A DNA stretch of 64,000 nucleotides from Cupidesulfovibrio sp000226255 (GCF_003402415.2 NZ_AP036014.1:372001-436000), one strand, 5' to 3'. Shown: positions 8,310 to 16,415, numbered from the stretch's first letter. Notes: generated from the sequence alone by a model not told the origin. Translations and numbers: made by a program.

Positions 8310-9620
8310 TCAGTCCTCGGCGTCCCACGGGCATTTGCCGGACCGGGTGCCGCCAGGCGGCAGGTGGCGGCGTATGAACCGGGTGTCGATGGCCCGCTTG
8401 AGCAGGAAGGCGAGACGGCCACTAAAGCACAGCGCAGGAACGCCGGGGAGCGCAGGGATTGGCCGGTGCAGCACGCCTGTGCCCGCGCCGGTGTCCAGCA
8501 CCAGCAGGTAGCCGGGCCGGGGGATGTACGGGGCGAGGCCGGGCTGGCCTGAAGCCCGTGATTTCCCGGTGGTCCGCCGCGCATGGCCATCCAGGCGCGC
8601 CGCCAGGTTGGCGGCCAGCACCGGTCCCTGGCGCACGGCATGCACGCCCACGCGGGCAAGTGGCGCGGGGGTGAAGTGGATGCAGTCGCCGCCGCCGAAC
8701 AGGTCCGGGTGGTCGATGGATTGAAGGTGAGCATTCACCGCAAGCCCGCCGTCCGGTCCCACGGGCAGGCCGGATGCAGCGAACAGCGGCGGCGGGGCCA
8801 CGCCGGTGGCCAGCAGGATGACGCTGGCGGGCAGGGTGCGGCCGCCGTCCAGCAGCAGGCCGTCCTTTGCAACGCGCACGGCGCGCGCACCCTCGATGAT
8901 GCGCACCCCGCGCGCTGCGGCCGCGGTCCGGCACAGCAGCCGTGCCCGTTCCGGCAGGCGGGGCAGCAAGGTGCGCCCGGCGACAAGGGTCACCGAATCT
9001 CCTTCAGGCACGGTGGCTGCTCCATGGCCCCGCGCCCGTCCAAGACACACGGCGGCGTTGCAGGCCACCTCCAGCGCGGCCGGGCCGCCGCCCGCCACCA
9101 CCACGTGCACCGGCCCGTGCGCGGCCTGACGCAGCAGCGCCTGCCGGGCGCGGTACAGGTTCTCGATGGGTTTTACCGGCAGCACCAGTGGGCCCCCGCC
9201 CCCGTCGCCGTCAGGCTCGCCAGGCCCGCCAAGCTCTTCAGAATTGTCAGGGCCGTCATTAGCCTGCCCTCGGCCGCCGGGAAGGGCGCGCGCCACCACA
9301 GACCCCACGTTGCACGAGCAGACGTCGTAGTCCAGCCGCAGGCCGGAGGCGAAGCGCACCGCCTTCTCCGGCGCGTCGATGCGCACGGCCGTGTCGGTGA
9401 CGAAGGTTCCCCCCGCCGCCTCCACCATGCGCCGCACCGGCAGGGCCATGGCCTGCGGCGGGTACGTGCCGCCCAGCACGCCGGGGCCCATGCCGGAATA
9501 GCAGTGGCAGGGACCGGGGCCGACCACGGTCACCGCATGCCCGCGCGCCGTCAGCGTCGGAATGGCGCGGATGGCGTCGAGGTGGGCGTGCCCCGCGCCG
9601 AGCAGCAGCAGACGGGCCAT
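8310..9620 (-). CDS. FAD-dependent pyridine nucleotide-disulfide oxidoreductase (SelD N-domain-like)
   Basis: A 436-residue flavoprotein. LLLLGAGHAHLDAIR at the N-terminus is the FAD-binding Rossmann motif in the GxGHAH form seen in the oxidoreductase domain fused to some selenophosphate synthetases. A second nucleotide-binding motif, VVVAGGGPAALEVACN, lies near 165. Near 330, DLFGGGDCIHF is the usual FAD-closing motif. A Gly/Asp/Pro-rich insertion at about 115-145 looks like a disordered loop. The ATG at 9620 follows AGGAGG at correct spacing; the frame further upstream is not used. It probably oxidises NAD(P)H with a quinone or sulfur acceptor, like NDH-2 and sulfide:quinone reductases; the substrate is not determinable. 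No selD is adjacent. Confidence 0.85.
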   Translation of the reverse strand: MARLLLLGAGHAHLDAIRAIPTLTARGHAVTVVGPGPCHCYSGMGPGVLGGTYPPQAMALPVRRMVEAAGGTFVTDTAVRIDAPEKAVRFASGLRLDYDVCSCNVGSVVARALPGGRGQANDGPDNSEELGGPGEPDGDGGGGPLVLPVKPIENLYRARQALLRQAAHGPVHVVVAGGGPAALEVACNAAVCLGRARGHGAATVPEGDSVTLVAGRTLLPRLPERARLLCRTAAAARGVRIIEGARAVRVAKDGLLLDGGRTLPASVILLATGVAPPPLFAASGLPVGPDGGLAVNAHLQSIDHPDLFGGGDCIHFTPAPLARVGVHAVRQGPVLAANLAARLDGHARRTTGKSRASGQPGLAPYIPRPGYLLVLDTGAGTGVLHRPIPALPGVPALCFSGRLAFLLKRAIDTRFIRRHLPPGGTRSGKCPWDAED

Positions 9621-9771
9621 GGAGCCTCCTTGGATGGCATGGGAAGGACTGCCCGACCTTAACAGCGGACGCCGGGCGCGGCAACGCGATGCATGGGGGC
9701 ACGCCGCGCTGCACATGCCGCCTTTCCCCGCCAGTTCCCCGCCGGTCCCGCGTCGGCCCACGGCAACGCGA

Positions 9772-9803
9772 CCGCCCCGCACTCCATGCGGAATGCGGGG
9801 CGG
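9772..9803 (-). terminator. GC-rich hairpin downstream of the PHP-GT4 gene
   Basis: CCGCCCCGCA and TGCGGGGCGG form a perfect 10-bp stem with a 12-base loop, about 50 bases beyond the stop of the leftward PHP-glycosyltransferase gene. No T run follows, so termination efficiency is uncertain. Confidence 0.5.
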
Positions 9804-9852
9804 CGTGCGGGAGGGTGCGGGGATGCGTGGAGGCTACGGAAACAATGTATGC

Positions 9853-12618
9853 CTATGCGGCGTCGCGGTCGCGATACATGGCCCACTGCTGCAAGAAGGC
9901 CGCCTCAAAGGACCGGCTTTCGGCGTAGGCGCGGGCGTCGGCGCGCATGGCGTCCAGCCGGGCCGGGTCGGCGGCCATGTCCAGCATGGCCTGGGCCATG
10001 GCGGTGGCGTCTCCTTCCGGCACGATGGTCCCGGTGCGGCCGGGCAGCAGGTTTTCCTGCGGCCCGCCCTTGTCGGTGACCACCACCGGCAGGCCCGATG
10101 CCTGCGCCTCCAGCACCACGTTGCCGAAGGTGTCGGTGCCGGAGGGAAACACGAAGATGTCCGACGAGGCGTAGGCGTTAGCCAGGTCGTCGCCGGTGAG
10201 GTACCCGGTGAAGGTCACCGGCAGGCCGCGCAGGGTTTCTTCCAACTCGGCGCGGGCCGGGCCGTCGCCCACCAGCACCAGCCGCAGGTGCGGGGCGCGG
10301 GCCGCCACCAGCCGGTAGGCGTCGGCCAGCACGTGCAGGTTCTTTTCGCGCGACAGACGCCCCACGTACAGGAAGCGTACCGGCTGGGCCGCGTCGCGCG
10401 TTGCCGCCCGGCCTGGTCCTGCCGCCCTGGCCTCTTCGCTGTTCAGGAAGGTGCGCGGCAGGGTCACGGTGTTGCCGTCGTAGCGGCTGAAGAACCCGTT
10501 ACGCCGCGCCGGGGTGAAGGTTTCGGTATCGATGCCGCGCGGGTAGAAGGCGATGCGCTCGCGCGCGATGCCCCGTTCGGCCAGTTCGTCGCCGGTGGCG
10601 TGCGAGGGCACGTACACCCGGTCCATCTGGTTGTAGTACCAGATCATGTACCGCCACATGGCTTCTTCCAGCCCGGCGTCCTCGGTCAGCATCATCACGT
10701 ACTGCGGGAAGGCGGTGTGGTAGGTGGCGTGGATGGGCAGGCGCAGGATGCGCGCCGCAGCCAGCGCCACCAGCCCCACCGGGCCGGGCGTGGCCGAGTG
10801 CAGGTGGGTGAAGCCCTGGCGGTAGCAATGGTCCAGCATCTTCAGCACCGGCGGGTAGTACAGGGCAAGGCCCGGGTACTCCGGCATGGCGAATGAGCCG
10901 ATGGGCGAAAAGGTGAACACGTCGGAGCGGTCGGCCAGTTCCGGGTCGGCCACGCCGTCGGGCGCGCAGGTGATGACCTGAAGGCGCTTGTCGTTGCGGC
11001 GGGCGATGTCCAGTTGCATTTGCAGGGTGCGGGCCACGCCGTTGACGTCGTAGAAGGTGTCGGTGAAGTGGCCCACGTTCAGGCGACCGGAGGCGTGCCA
11101 CTCGTCCGTGTCCATGGAAAGGGGGACATGGGGGCGGCTGCCGGATGCGGCCCCGGCCTGTCCCAGCGGCCCCAGCGCCGCCTCCGCCTCGTGCGGCAGG
11201 AAGTGGTCGCGGCAGGCGCGGGCAAAGGCGCGGTCCTTGGTGAACAGGGTGTACCCCACGAAGTACGGGGCCAGGATGGCGTAGAGCGACCCGGCCGAGC
11301 CCACCACGTTGAACACGCTGAACAGGTCCGCGCCCATGGCGTTGTCCAGCAGGGTGTCGGCGAAGGTGCGCAGCACCTTTTCCGATGCCTGGTCGGCAAA
11401 GCGCATCCAGGCCTGTTCGGTGCGTTCGCCGGTGATGTCGGCGGCGGGGCCGTCCAGCAGCCCGCGCAGTTCCGGGTCGCGGCGGATGATTTCCGCCGCC
11501 TCGGTTTGCAGGTGGTCCTGCACCGTGCGTGGGGTGGTCGCGGAAAAGGACAGGCGCGGGCGGCGGTACCCGATGAGCCCGTGCAGCCTGGTCAGCAGGC
11601 CGCCCTCCGGTTCCGGCGCGCCGGTCAGCACCCTGTCGGCGAAGCGCAGCACCGTGTCGCGGTTGACGTGGCGGGCCAGGCCGAAGCGCTGTTTGTAGAA
11701 CTGGTAGGCGATGGAATACAGGTTGTGGGCCATGGTCACCGGGGTGGCGGCGCTGCCCTGCGGCGTGCCGCGCCCTTCCATCACCCCGCGCAGGGCGTCG
11801 CGCACGCGGCCATGCCCCACGCCGGAAACCCCTTCGATGATCGTGTGGCTGCGGGCGATGTTCAGCGAGGAATGGTCGTCCGACCCGGCCATGAGGTGCT
11901 TTACCCACGCCCGCTCCATGCGCGGGGCCATGTCCTGCCGGTCGGCCATGGCGTCCATGTCCGCCGGGGTCAGCCCCTGCACGATGGCCCGCAGAATGCC
12001 GTTCTGGAAATCGTCGCGCGAGCCGTTCAGCTCGAACACCCGAAACAGCAGCAGCAGCCGTTCCATGTGGTCCAGCGTCAGGCGCTCGTTCAGCGAGTAC
12101 ATGGCGTGGGCGCAGGCGTGGGGAATGCCCGAGACGGTCAGGTAGTCCACCAGGTCGTAGATGTTCTCGCGCAGGCGGGTGATGTCGGCGTGGTGCGTCT
12201 CGGTCAGGTCCCAGGCCAGCACGTGGATCTTGCAGCGGTCTTCGGGGAAATAGGCGGTGATTTCCTCGCTGACGAAGGTGTTGTCGAGGTGGGCGATTTC
12301 AAGGCTGCCCGCCAGGGTGTTGTGGTCGGTGATGGTGACCAGGTCCATGCCCCGGCGGCGGGCGATGTCGTACAGCGCCTTGGGGTCGGTGTAGCTTTCC
12401 GCGCAGCCCAGCTTTTGCAGAATCCACTGCGAGGGGCGGGTGGAGTGGCGCGAGTGCACGTGCAGGTCCACCGCCAGGGTGGAGCCGCGTGCGCCCGCGC
12501 GGGGTGTGGATGCGTCCGCGCCAGCGGATTCCGACGATTGGTCGGCGGGGGCGTTGGCTGCGGCCGTGGCGGTGCGGGACGCGGAACGGGGTGCGCCAGA
12601 GGATTTTCCGGTGGCCAT
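9853..12618 (-). CDS. fused PHP-domain / GT4 glycosyltransferase
   Basis: A 921-residue two-domain protein. After a 45-residue Ala/Ser-rich leader, a PHP phosphoesterase domain carries the metal motifs HVHSRHS, TITDHNT, HACAHAMY and GSDDHSS (about 50-280). A middle region (about 280-470) is unassigned. From about 510 a GT4 glycosyltransferase begins with LNVGHFTDTFYDVNGVART, has LYVGRLSREKN and VGDGPARAELE, and ends with FPSGTDTFGNVVLEAQASGLPV, the donor-phosphate motif. It resembles MgtA-type glycolipid mannosyl- or glucosyltransferases. The start has AGGAGG seven bases upstream. It follows a family 2 glycosyltransferase on the same strand, suggesting surface-glycan or glycolipid synthesis. 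What the PHP domain hydrolyses is unknown. Confidence 0.9.
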   Translation of the reverse strand: MATGKSSGAPRSASRTATAAANAPADQSSESAGADASTPRAGARGSTLAVDLHVHSRHSTRPSQWILQKLGCAESYTDPKALYDIARRRGMDLVTITDHNTLAGSLEIAHLDNTFVSEEITAYFPEDRCKIHVLAWDLTETHHADITRLRENIYDLVDYLTVSGIPHACAHAMYSLNERLTLDHMERLLLLFRVFELNGSRDDFQNGILRAIVQGLTPADMDAMADRQDMAPRMERAWVKHLMAGSDDHSSLNIARSHTIIEGVSGVGHGRVRDALRGVMEGRGTPQGSAATPVTMAHNLYSIAYQFYKQRFGLARHVNRDTVLRFADRVLTGAPEPEGGLLTRLHGLIGYRRPRLSFSATTPRTVQDHLQTEAAEIIRRDPELRGLLDGPAADITGERTEQAWMRFADQASEKVLRTFADTLLDNAMGADLFSVFNVVGSAGSLYAILAPYFVGYTLFTKDRAFARACRDHFLPHEAEAALGPLGQAGAASGSRPHVPLSMDTDEWHASGRLNVGHFTDTFYDVNGVARTLQMQLDIARRNDKRLQVITCAPDGVADPELADRSDVFTFSPIGSFAMPEYPGLALYYPPVLKMLDHCYRQGFTHLHSATPGPVGLVALAAARILRLPIHATYHTAFPQYVMMLTEDAGLEEAMWRYMIWYYNQMDRVYVPSHATGDELAERGIARERIAFYPRGIDTETFTPARRNGFFSRYDGNTVTLPRTFLNSEEARAAGPGRAATRDAAQPVRFLYVGRLSREKNLHVLADAYRLVAARAPHLRLVLVGDGPARAELEETLRGLPVTFTGYLTGDDLANAYASSDIFVFPSGTDTFGNVVLEAQASGLPVVVTDKGGPQENLLPGRTGTIVPEGDATAMAQAMLDMAADPARLDAMRADARAYAESRSFEAAFLQQWAMYRDRDAA

Positions 12619-12849
12619 GGGGGCGACCTCCTGCGGGTTCCGGGGCCGCGCGGGCGGTGCGAGCGCGCTGGCGCGGCGGCGGGTTGGGCGATTCTGGAGT
12701 TTTTCTACAGATCGCCTGTAGGTGTTGCAGGAGATTCGCGTCCCACCGATGGCGCGTGCGTGACGCTGCGGTGAATCTTGCGCACGGTTGGGTGACGTTG
12801 CGGCGGCGGGGAGGGGGGCGGTGGGTGCGGCGCGCCGGAGGCTGCCAGG
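12619..12849. other. intergenic gap between two glycosyltransferase genes
   Basis: About 230 bases. It contains a small inverted repeat, CTACAG/CTGTAG with a five-base loop (12704-12720), next to a short T run. On the - strand this could weakly attenuate transcription entering the PHP-GT4 gene. Nothing else is recognised. Confidence 0.3.
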
Positions 12850-13875
12850 CTATGCCGCCAGAATGTAATCCCGGCCCTGCACGTAACCCGCGCCGTCCAG
12901 GAATTCCGTCAGTTCCTCGGCAGCGCCGTGTCCGGCCAGATAGGCCACCAGAAACCCCTTGCCCGGCGCGGGCATGGCCTCGCGCCCCAGCACGGGCAGG
13001 CCGTCCACCCGGTTGCCGATCTTGCGCGGGTCGATGTCGATCCATGCCCGCACCGTGATGCCCTGTTCCATCAACTGGTGCGCCCGGCGGCGGCTGGTGC
13101 GGCCCGCGCCGACCACCCACACCTCGGGGTGGCGGGGGTTGTGCCGGGCCAGCCAGCGGGCCAGGTACAGCCCCTTCAGGGTGTAGAAGCCGTCTTCCGC
13201 GTAGTTGGGGTGGGTGCGCGAAAGGCGGCCCGGCGGGTCGTTCCAGGTCAGCAGGGTGTGCGGCAGCTTGGCCATGGCCACGCCCGCGTCCATCCAGCGC
13301 AGCCACAGTTCGTAGTCTTCCGGAAAGGGGCCGTCGCTGTACGCGCCGTGCAGGCCGGGCAGTTGTGCGCGGAACATCACGGACGGGTGCGCGAAGGGCG
13401 ATTCGCGAAAGCGGGCCAAGGCGATGTCCGTGGGGTCCAGCAGGGTGTTGGTCCAGTCCACGTGGCGGGCGTAGCCGCCGCAGCGTTCGCGGTCGCCGCC
13501 GAAATCCACGCGGCAGCCCACCAGCCCGATATGCGGGTGGGCGTCCAGGTAGGCGCATTGCAGGGCCAGGCGCTGCGGGTGGCAGGTGTCGTCGGCGTCC
13601 ATGCGGGCGATGTGGCGGCCACGGGCAAGGGCAAGGCCGTGGTTCAGCGCGGCCACGATGCCGCCGTGGGCGATATGGGCCGGGCGGATGCGGGCGTCCC
13701 GCGCGGCAAAGGCGGCGAGCAGGGCGGGGGTGGCGTCGGTGGAGCCGTCGTCCACGGCCACCACCTCGAAGTCCGCGTCGGTTTGCGCCAGCAGGCTTTC
13801 CAGCGTGGCGGGCAGGGTGGCGGCGGCGTTCCAGACGGGCAGCACGACGCTGACGGCGGGGCAGGGCTGGGGCAT
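12850..13875 (-). CDS. family 2 glycosyltransferase with C-terminal Rossmann-like domain
   Basis: A 341-residue protein. Residues 5-230 form a GT-A fold: VSVVLPVWNAAATLPATLESLL, EVVAVDDGSTDATP, and the metal-binding MDADDTCHP equivalent to DxD. PFPEDYELWLRWM is the usual acceptor-side motif. Residues about 250-341 are an added domain beginning EVWVVGAGRTSRRRA, a nucleotide-binding-like glycine motif, as in sugar-modifying PglD-type or dehydrogenase Rossmann folds. The Met at 13875 sits directly before the GT domain and is preferred, because the longer frame runs into a palindromic repeat. No strong ribosome site is visible. It probably transfers a sugar to a surface glycan, with the PHP-GT4 protein encoded downstream. 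The acceptor is unknown. Confidence 0.88.
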   Translation of the reverse strand: MPQPCPAVSVVLPVWNAAATLPATLESLLAQTDADFEVVAVDDGSTDATPALLAAFAARDARIRPAHIAHGGIVAALNHGLALARGRHIARMDADDTCHPQRLALQCAYLDAHPHIGLVGCRVDFGGDRERCGGYARHVDWTNTLLDPTDIALARFRESPFAHPSVMFRAQLPGLHGAYSDGPFPEDYELWLRWMDAGVAMAKLPHTLLTWNDPPGRLSRTHPNYAEDGFYTLKGLYLARWLARHNPRHPEVWVVGAGRTSRRRAHQLMEQGITVRAWIDIDPRKIGNRVDGLPVLGREAMPAPGKGFLVAYLAGHGAAEELTEFLDGAGYVQGRDYILAA

Positions 13876-13919
13876 GGCGGCGCGGGTTGAGGTGGAAATA
13901 TCCGGGAGGGGGAGTTGCC

Positions 13920-13991
13920 GGGGGAAGGAACCTTTTGGAAAAGGTTCCTTCCCCCGGACCCCCATCCTCCCAAACTTTTTCAGTGTGGGGG
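13920..13991. repeat. dispersed palindromic repeat, copy A
   Basis: GGGGGAAGGAACCTTTT (13920-13936) is followed by GG and its exact reverse complement (13939-13955), giving a 17-bp perfect stem. A conserved tail, GGACCCCCATCCTCCC then AAACTTTTTC, follows to about 13991. The same stem-plus-tail arrangement occurs at 47431 and, inverted, at 47597. It lies between two leftward genes and may also terminate transcription. Confidence 0.8.
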
Positions 13992-14045
13992 AAGCGATGG
14001 GGCTATGAGGGGAAGGGAACGCGGATTCTTCCGCACTGTGTCCGT

Positions 14046-14972
14046 CTATTCCGCCCCTGCCGCCCCATCTGCCTTGTCGCGCAGGGCGTCGCGGATGCGG
14101 CACACCCCGCACACCTCGTTGGAGGTGGGGTAGCCGCAGCGGGTGCAGCCGCTCAGGTCCACGCCGTCCTCGTTGTCGGCGCGGGCGAACACCGGGCGGC
14201 CGCGTTCCAGGAAGCCCTGGTAGAAGTCCAGCTTGCGGCCGGGCATTTCTTCCTCAAGGTCGGTCCACAGCTTCTTGTAGAAGGTGAAGCTGGCCCCGCC
14301 GGAATAGGGGCAGGGCGCGTAGTGGTGCTCGATGCCCATGAGGAAGGCGTAGTTGGCGGTCTCGAATTCCGACAGCCGCCACAGGGGCTTCACCTTGCGG
14401 GCAAAGCCGCCGTCGGCGGCAAGGTCCGGGCCCTGGTCGCTCAGGTAGGCCACGTCCCAGCGCAGGGTGTTGCTGAACAGGCGGGCGATTTCGTCGTCCA
14501 GGTTGTGCCCGGTGGCCAGCACGGTAAAGTTTTCGTCCAGCGCGGTCTTGTTGAAGAAATAGCGTTTGATCTTGCCGCAGGCCGAACACACCGGCCGGTT
14601 CAGCCGGGCCTTCACATCGGGAATGGCCAGCCCTTCGGCCCCCATTTCCTTCACGATCAGGTTCAGGCCGTGCTTTTCGCAGAAGCGTTCCACCACCCCG
14701 CGCGCGACGGGCGAGGAACCGGGAATGGCCAGGTCGATGTGCAGGCCGGTGACGTCGTAACCCAGCCGCGAAAGTTCCAGCATCAGGCCCAGCGAATCCT
14801 TGCCGCCGGAAAGGGCGACCAGGATGCGGTCGTCATGAGTGAACAGCTTGCGTTCCTTGATGCCGCGCTCCACCTGCCGGGTGAAGAACAGCAGGAAGCA
14901 TTCGGCGCAGAAACCGGTATGGTGGCTGGGCAGGGCGACGACGGCCGTCTCCTTGCAGCGTTTGCATTTCAT
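14046..14972 (-). CDS. TtuA/TtcA-family tRNA sulfurtransferase (PP-loop ATPase)
   Basis: A 308-residue protein of the two-zinc-finger TtuA type. The N-terminal finger is CKRC plus CAEC. The PP-loop ATP-binding motif LVALSGGKDSLGL lies near 50, and a catalytic Cys pair in RPVCSACGKIKR near 130 matches the Fe-S-ligating cysteines of the family. ATGHNLDDE follows near 165, and a C-terminal finger CTRCGYPT plus CGVCR lies near 280. Family members adenylate a tRNA uridine or cytidine and insert sulfur. The TtuA subgroup takes it from a ThiS-like carrier, and such a carrier gene lies directly upstream. The ATG at 14972 has AAGGA upstream. The exact tRNA target (U54 or other) is inferred. Confidence 0.9.
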   Translation of the reverse strand: MKCKRCKETAVVALPSHHTGFCAECFLLFFTRQVERGIKERKLFTHDDRILVALSGGKDSLGLMLELSRLGYDVTGLHIDLAIPGSSPVARGVVERFCEKHGLNLIVKEMGAEGLAIPDVKARLNRPVCSACGKIKRYFFNKTALDENFTVLATGHNLDDEIARLFSNTLRWDVAYLSDQGPDLAADGGFARKVKPLWRLSEFETANYAFLMGIEHHYAPCPYSGGASFTFYKKLWTDLEEEMPGRKLDFYQGFLERGRPVFARADNEDGVDLSGCTRCGYPTSNEVCGVCRIRDALRDKADGAAGAE

Positions 14973-15089
14973 GGTGTGTGATCCTTTGGGGTTGCGGTGC
15001 GTGCGGTGCCCGTTCTGAAGGGCGCCGGCCACAGCCTGAGAAGTAAAGACGGTTCCAGTCTATCGGAAGCGAAGGCGCGCCGCGTGCGG

Positions 15090-15338
15090 AAGGGCTGTTG
15101 CCAAATCAGGATTTTCGTTCGTTGGCGAGGAAAACAAGCCTGCCATGAGGGAGTATGCGGCAGCCGTTATGCGAGTTTTCGAGCATTACGGATGGCGACC
15201 GCATCGCGCTCTTGTCGTATTCGACCGAGTCTTAGCCGTTAGGTGAGCTTGCGAACCTTACGGATAAGGACAGCAGAGCTATGACAGGCGGCGTTTGACG
15301 AAGCCAACGGGCGAAAGGACGATTTGGGGACAGCCCTT
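15090..15338. mobile_element. MITE-like element with about 50-bp imperfect terminal inverted repeats
   Basis: The left end, AAGGGCTGTTGCCAAATC (15090-15107), matches the reverse complement of the right end, AAGGGCTGTCCCCAAATC (15321-15338), at 16 of 18 positions. Similarity continues inward through TTTCG, CGTTGGC and AAAC for about 50 bases. Inside are two 45-base direct repeats (15163-15207 and 15235-15279), about 73% identical and each containing TTACGGAT. There is no open frame, the base composition is less GC-rich than the flanks, and no target duplication is obvious. It separates the ThiS-like and TtuA-like genes. A structured RNA is an alternative. Confidence 0.65.
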
Positions 15339-15588
15339 ACCCGCTGGAAGTGACAATGCGGATCAGAAGCTCATCATCGGGCAGCACTTCGCGGTCGGGG
15401 GTCAGCAGGCCGCCGTCGCGCACCACGATGGCCGTGGTAGGGCGGATGCCCAGCTTGCGCAGCACCTGCAGCACGGTCTTCTCGCGCGGCATGGTCAGCA
15501 GCTGTTCCTTGGGTTGCAGGCGCACCGTGATGGTGCGCGGGGCGAACGCGCGGCGTTCGCGGGGGGCGGTTTCCGGGGTGTGTTCCAT
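15337..15588 (-). CDS. ThiS/MoaD-like (TtuB-type) sulfur-carrier protein
   Basis: An 83-residue beta-grasp protein: TITVRLQPKEQ, TVLQVLRKLGI, TAIVVRDGGLLTPDREVLPDDELLIRIV. This is the ThiS/MoaD/TtuB pattern. Such carriers normally end in Gly-Gly, whose C-terminus becomes a thiocarboxylate. This one ends Thr-Ser-Ser-Gly, and its TAA stop overlaps the outer bases of the adjacent inverted-repeat element, so the tail may be altered. The ATG at 15588 is the first Met before the fold; the longer frame is a shadow. Placement just upstream of the TtuA-like gene suggests the pair thiolates tRNA rather than making thiamine. Whether it is active with a single Gly is uncertain. Confidence 0.8.
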   Translation of the reverse strand: MEHTPETAPRERRAFAPRTITVRLQPKEQLLTMPREKTVLQVLRKLGIRPTTAIVVRDGGLLTPDREVLPDDELLIRIVTSSG

Positions 15589-15791
15589 GTTCCGTCTCTT
15601 GGTGAAGGTTCGTGGGAGGGGCGCGGCCGCAACGTTTTCCACGGCGGCGCCCGGGCCGCGTACCGGAAGGGCACCATACCCGTTTGCGTCCCGATGGCAA
15701 GGCGCGGCGCGGGCTGGCGGCCCGGCGGGGGCGCAGCCCGTCCCTTCCCCCCGTCCTGATGTGAAGATGCCGCGCTGCCTGGGCGGATTGC

Positions 15792-15820
15792 TTGTCTTCA
15801 TCGCGCGCGTGTACTATTGT
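15792..15820 (+). promoter_or_regulatory. sigma-70-like promoter of the response regulator gene
   Basis: TTGTCT (15792-15797) and TATTGT (15815-15820) are separated by exactly 17 bases, each matching the consensus at four positions. This is about 120 bases before the ATG at 15940. The 350-base divergent gap (15589-15939) shows no other gene. Confidence 0.45.
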
Positions 15821-15939
15821 TGACGAAGGTCCGGGGATGCCCCGCCGCCAGCACGCGCTGTGCCCCCAAGGCCATGTCGCGTTTTGGCCGGGCCCCGCAG
15901 CCTTCCGTCCCCCAGCGCACCAGCCTTCGGAGGTGAACC

Positions 15940-16308
15940 ATGTCGGCCAAGAAGATTCTTGTGGTGGACGATGAAAAGCACATCCGCATGCTGTACCAGG
16001 AAGAACTGGAGGCCGAAGGCTACACAGTGGCCGTGTCCGACGGGCGCGAACCCATTCTCGACGTGGTGGCGCGCGAAAAGCCCCTGGTCGTCGTCCTGGA
16101 CATCAAGCTGGGGCCGGACCTCTCCGGGCTCGACCTGCTGCAGGAAATCCGCCGGGGCGACCCCAAGTTGCCGGTCATCCTCTCCACCGCCTACGATTCC
16201 TTCCAGCACGACCTGAAGTCCGTGGTGGCAGACTTCTACGTGGTCAAGTCCGTGGACCTCGCGGAGCTCAAGTCCAAGGTCGCCCTGGCCATCGCAAAGC
16301 GCGTCTAG
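15940..16308 (+). CDS. single-domain (CheY/Spo0F-like) response regulator
   Basis: A 122-residue receiver domain with no output domain. KKILVVDDEKHIRMLY holds the acidic pocket. The acceptor Asp is in VVVLDIKLG near 53, the switch Thr/Ser region is LSTAY, and the conserved Lys is in YVVKSVDL near 104. GGAGG precedes the ATG at good spacing. It lies 320 bases upstream of a kinase/regulator pair on the same strand, separated by a sigma-54-like promoter, so it may be a phosphorelay partner transcribed separately. The partner kinase is inferred from position only. Confidence 0.9.
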   Translation: MSAKKILVVDDEKHIRMLYQEELEAEGYTVAVSDGREPILDVVAREKPLVVVLDIKLGPDLSGLDLLQEIRRGDPKLPVILSTAYDSFQHDLKSVVADFYVVKSVDLAELKSKVALAIAKRV

Positions 16309-16398
16309 CCGCGTTCCGTTCCCACCTTTCACGCCCCGTCCGGCCCGGCCCGCGTCGGGGGCGTGGCGTTGCCCGTGCAACTGCGTTCTTCGCGCAGA

Positions 16399-16415
16399 TG
16401 GCATGCCCCTTGCTT
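16399..16415 (+). promoter_or_regulatory. sigma-54-like promoter (-24/-12)
   Basis: TGGCATGCCCCTTGCTT has the GG-N10-GC core of sigma-54 promoters and differs from TGGCAC-N5-TTGCW at one informative base. It lies about 210 bases before the kinase start at 16627. A short palindrome, CTGCG/CGCAG (16381-16397), sits directly upstream. No activator gene is adjacent. Confidence 0.6.

Noticed and set aside
8310..9620. Selenophosphate synthetase
   Set aside because: Only the oxidoreductase-type domain is present; no SelD catalytic Cys/Sec loop or ATP-binding domain follows.
13920..13955. Simple Rho-independent terminator only
   Set aside because: A terminator role is possible, but the conserved tail, two-base loop and presence of two further copies argue for a repeat family.
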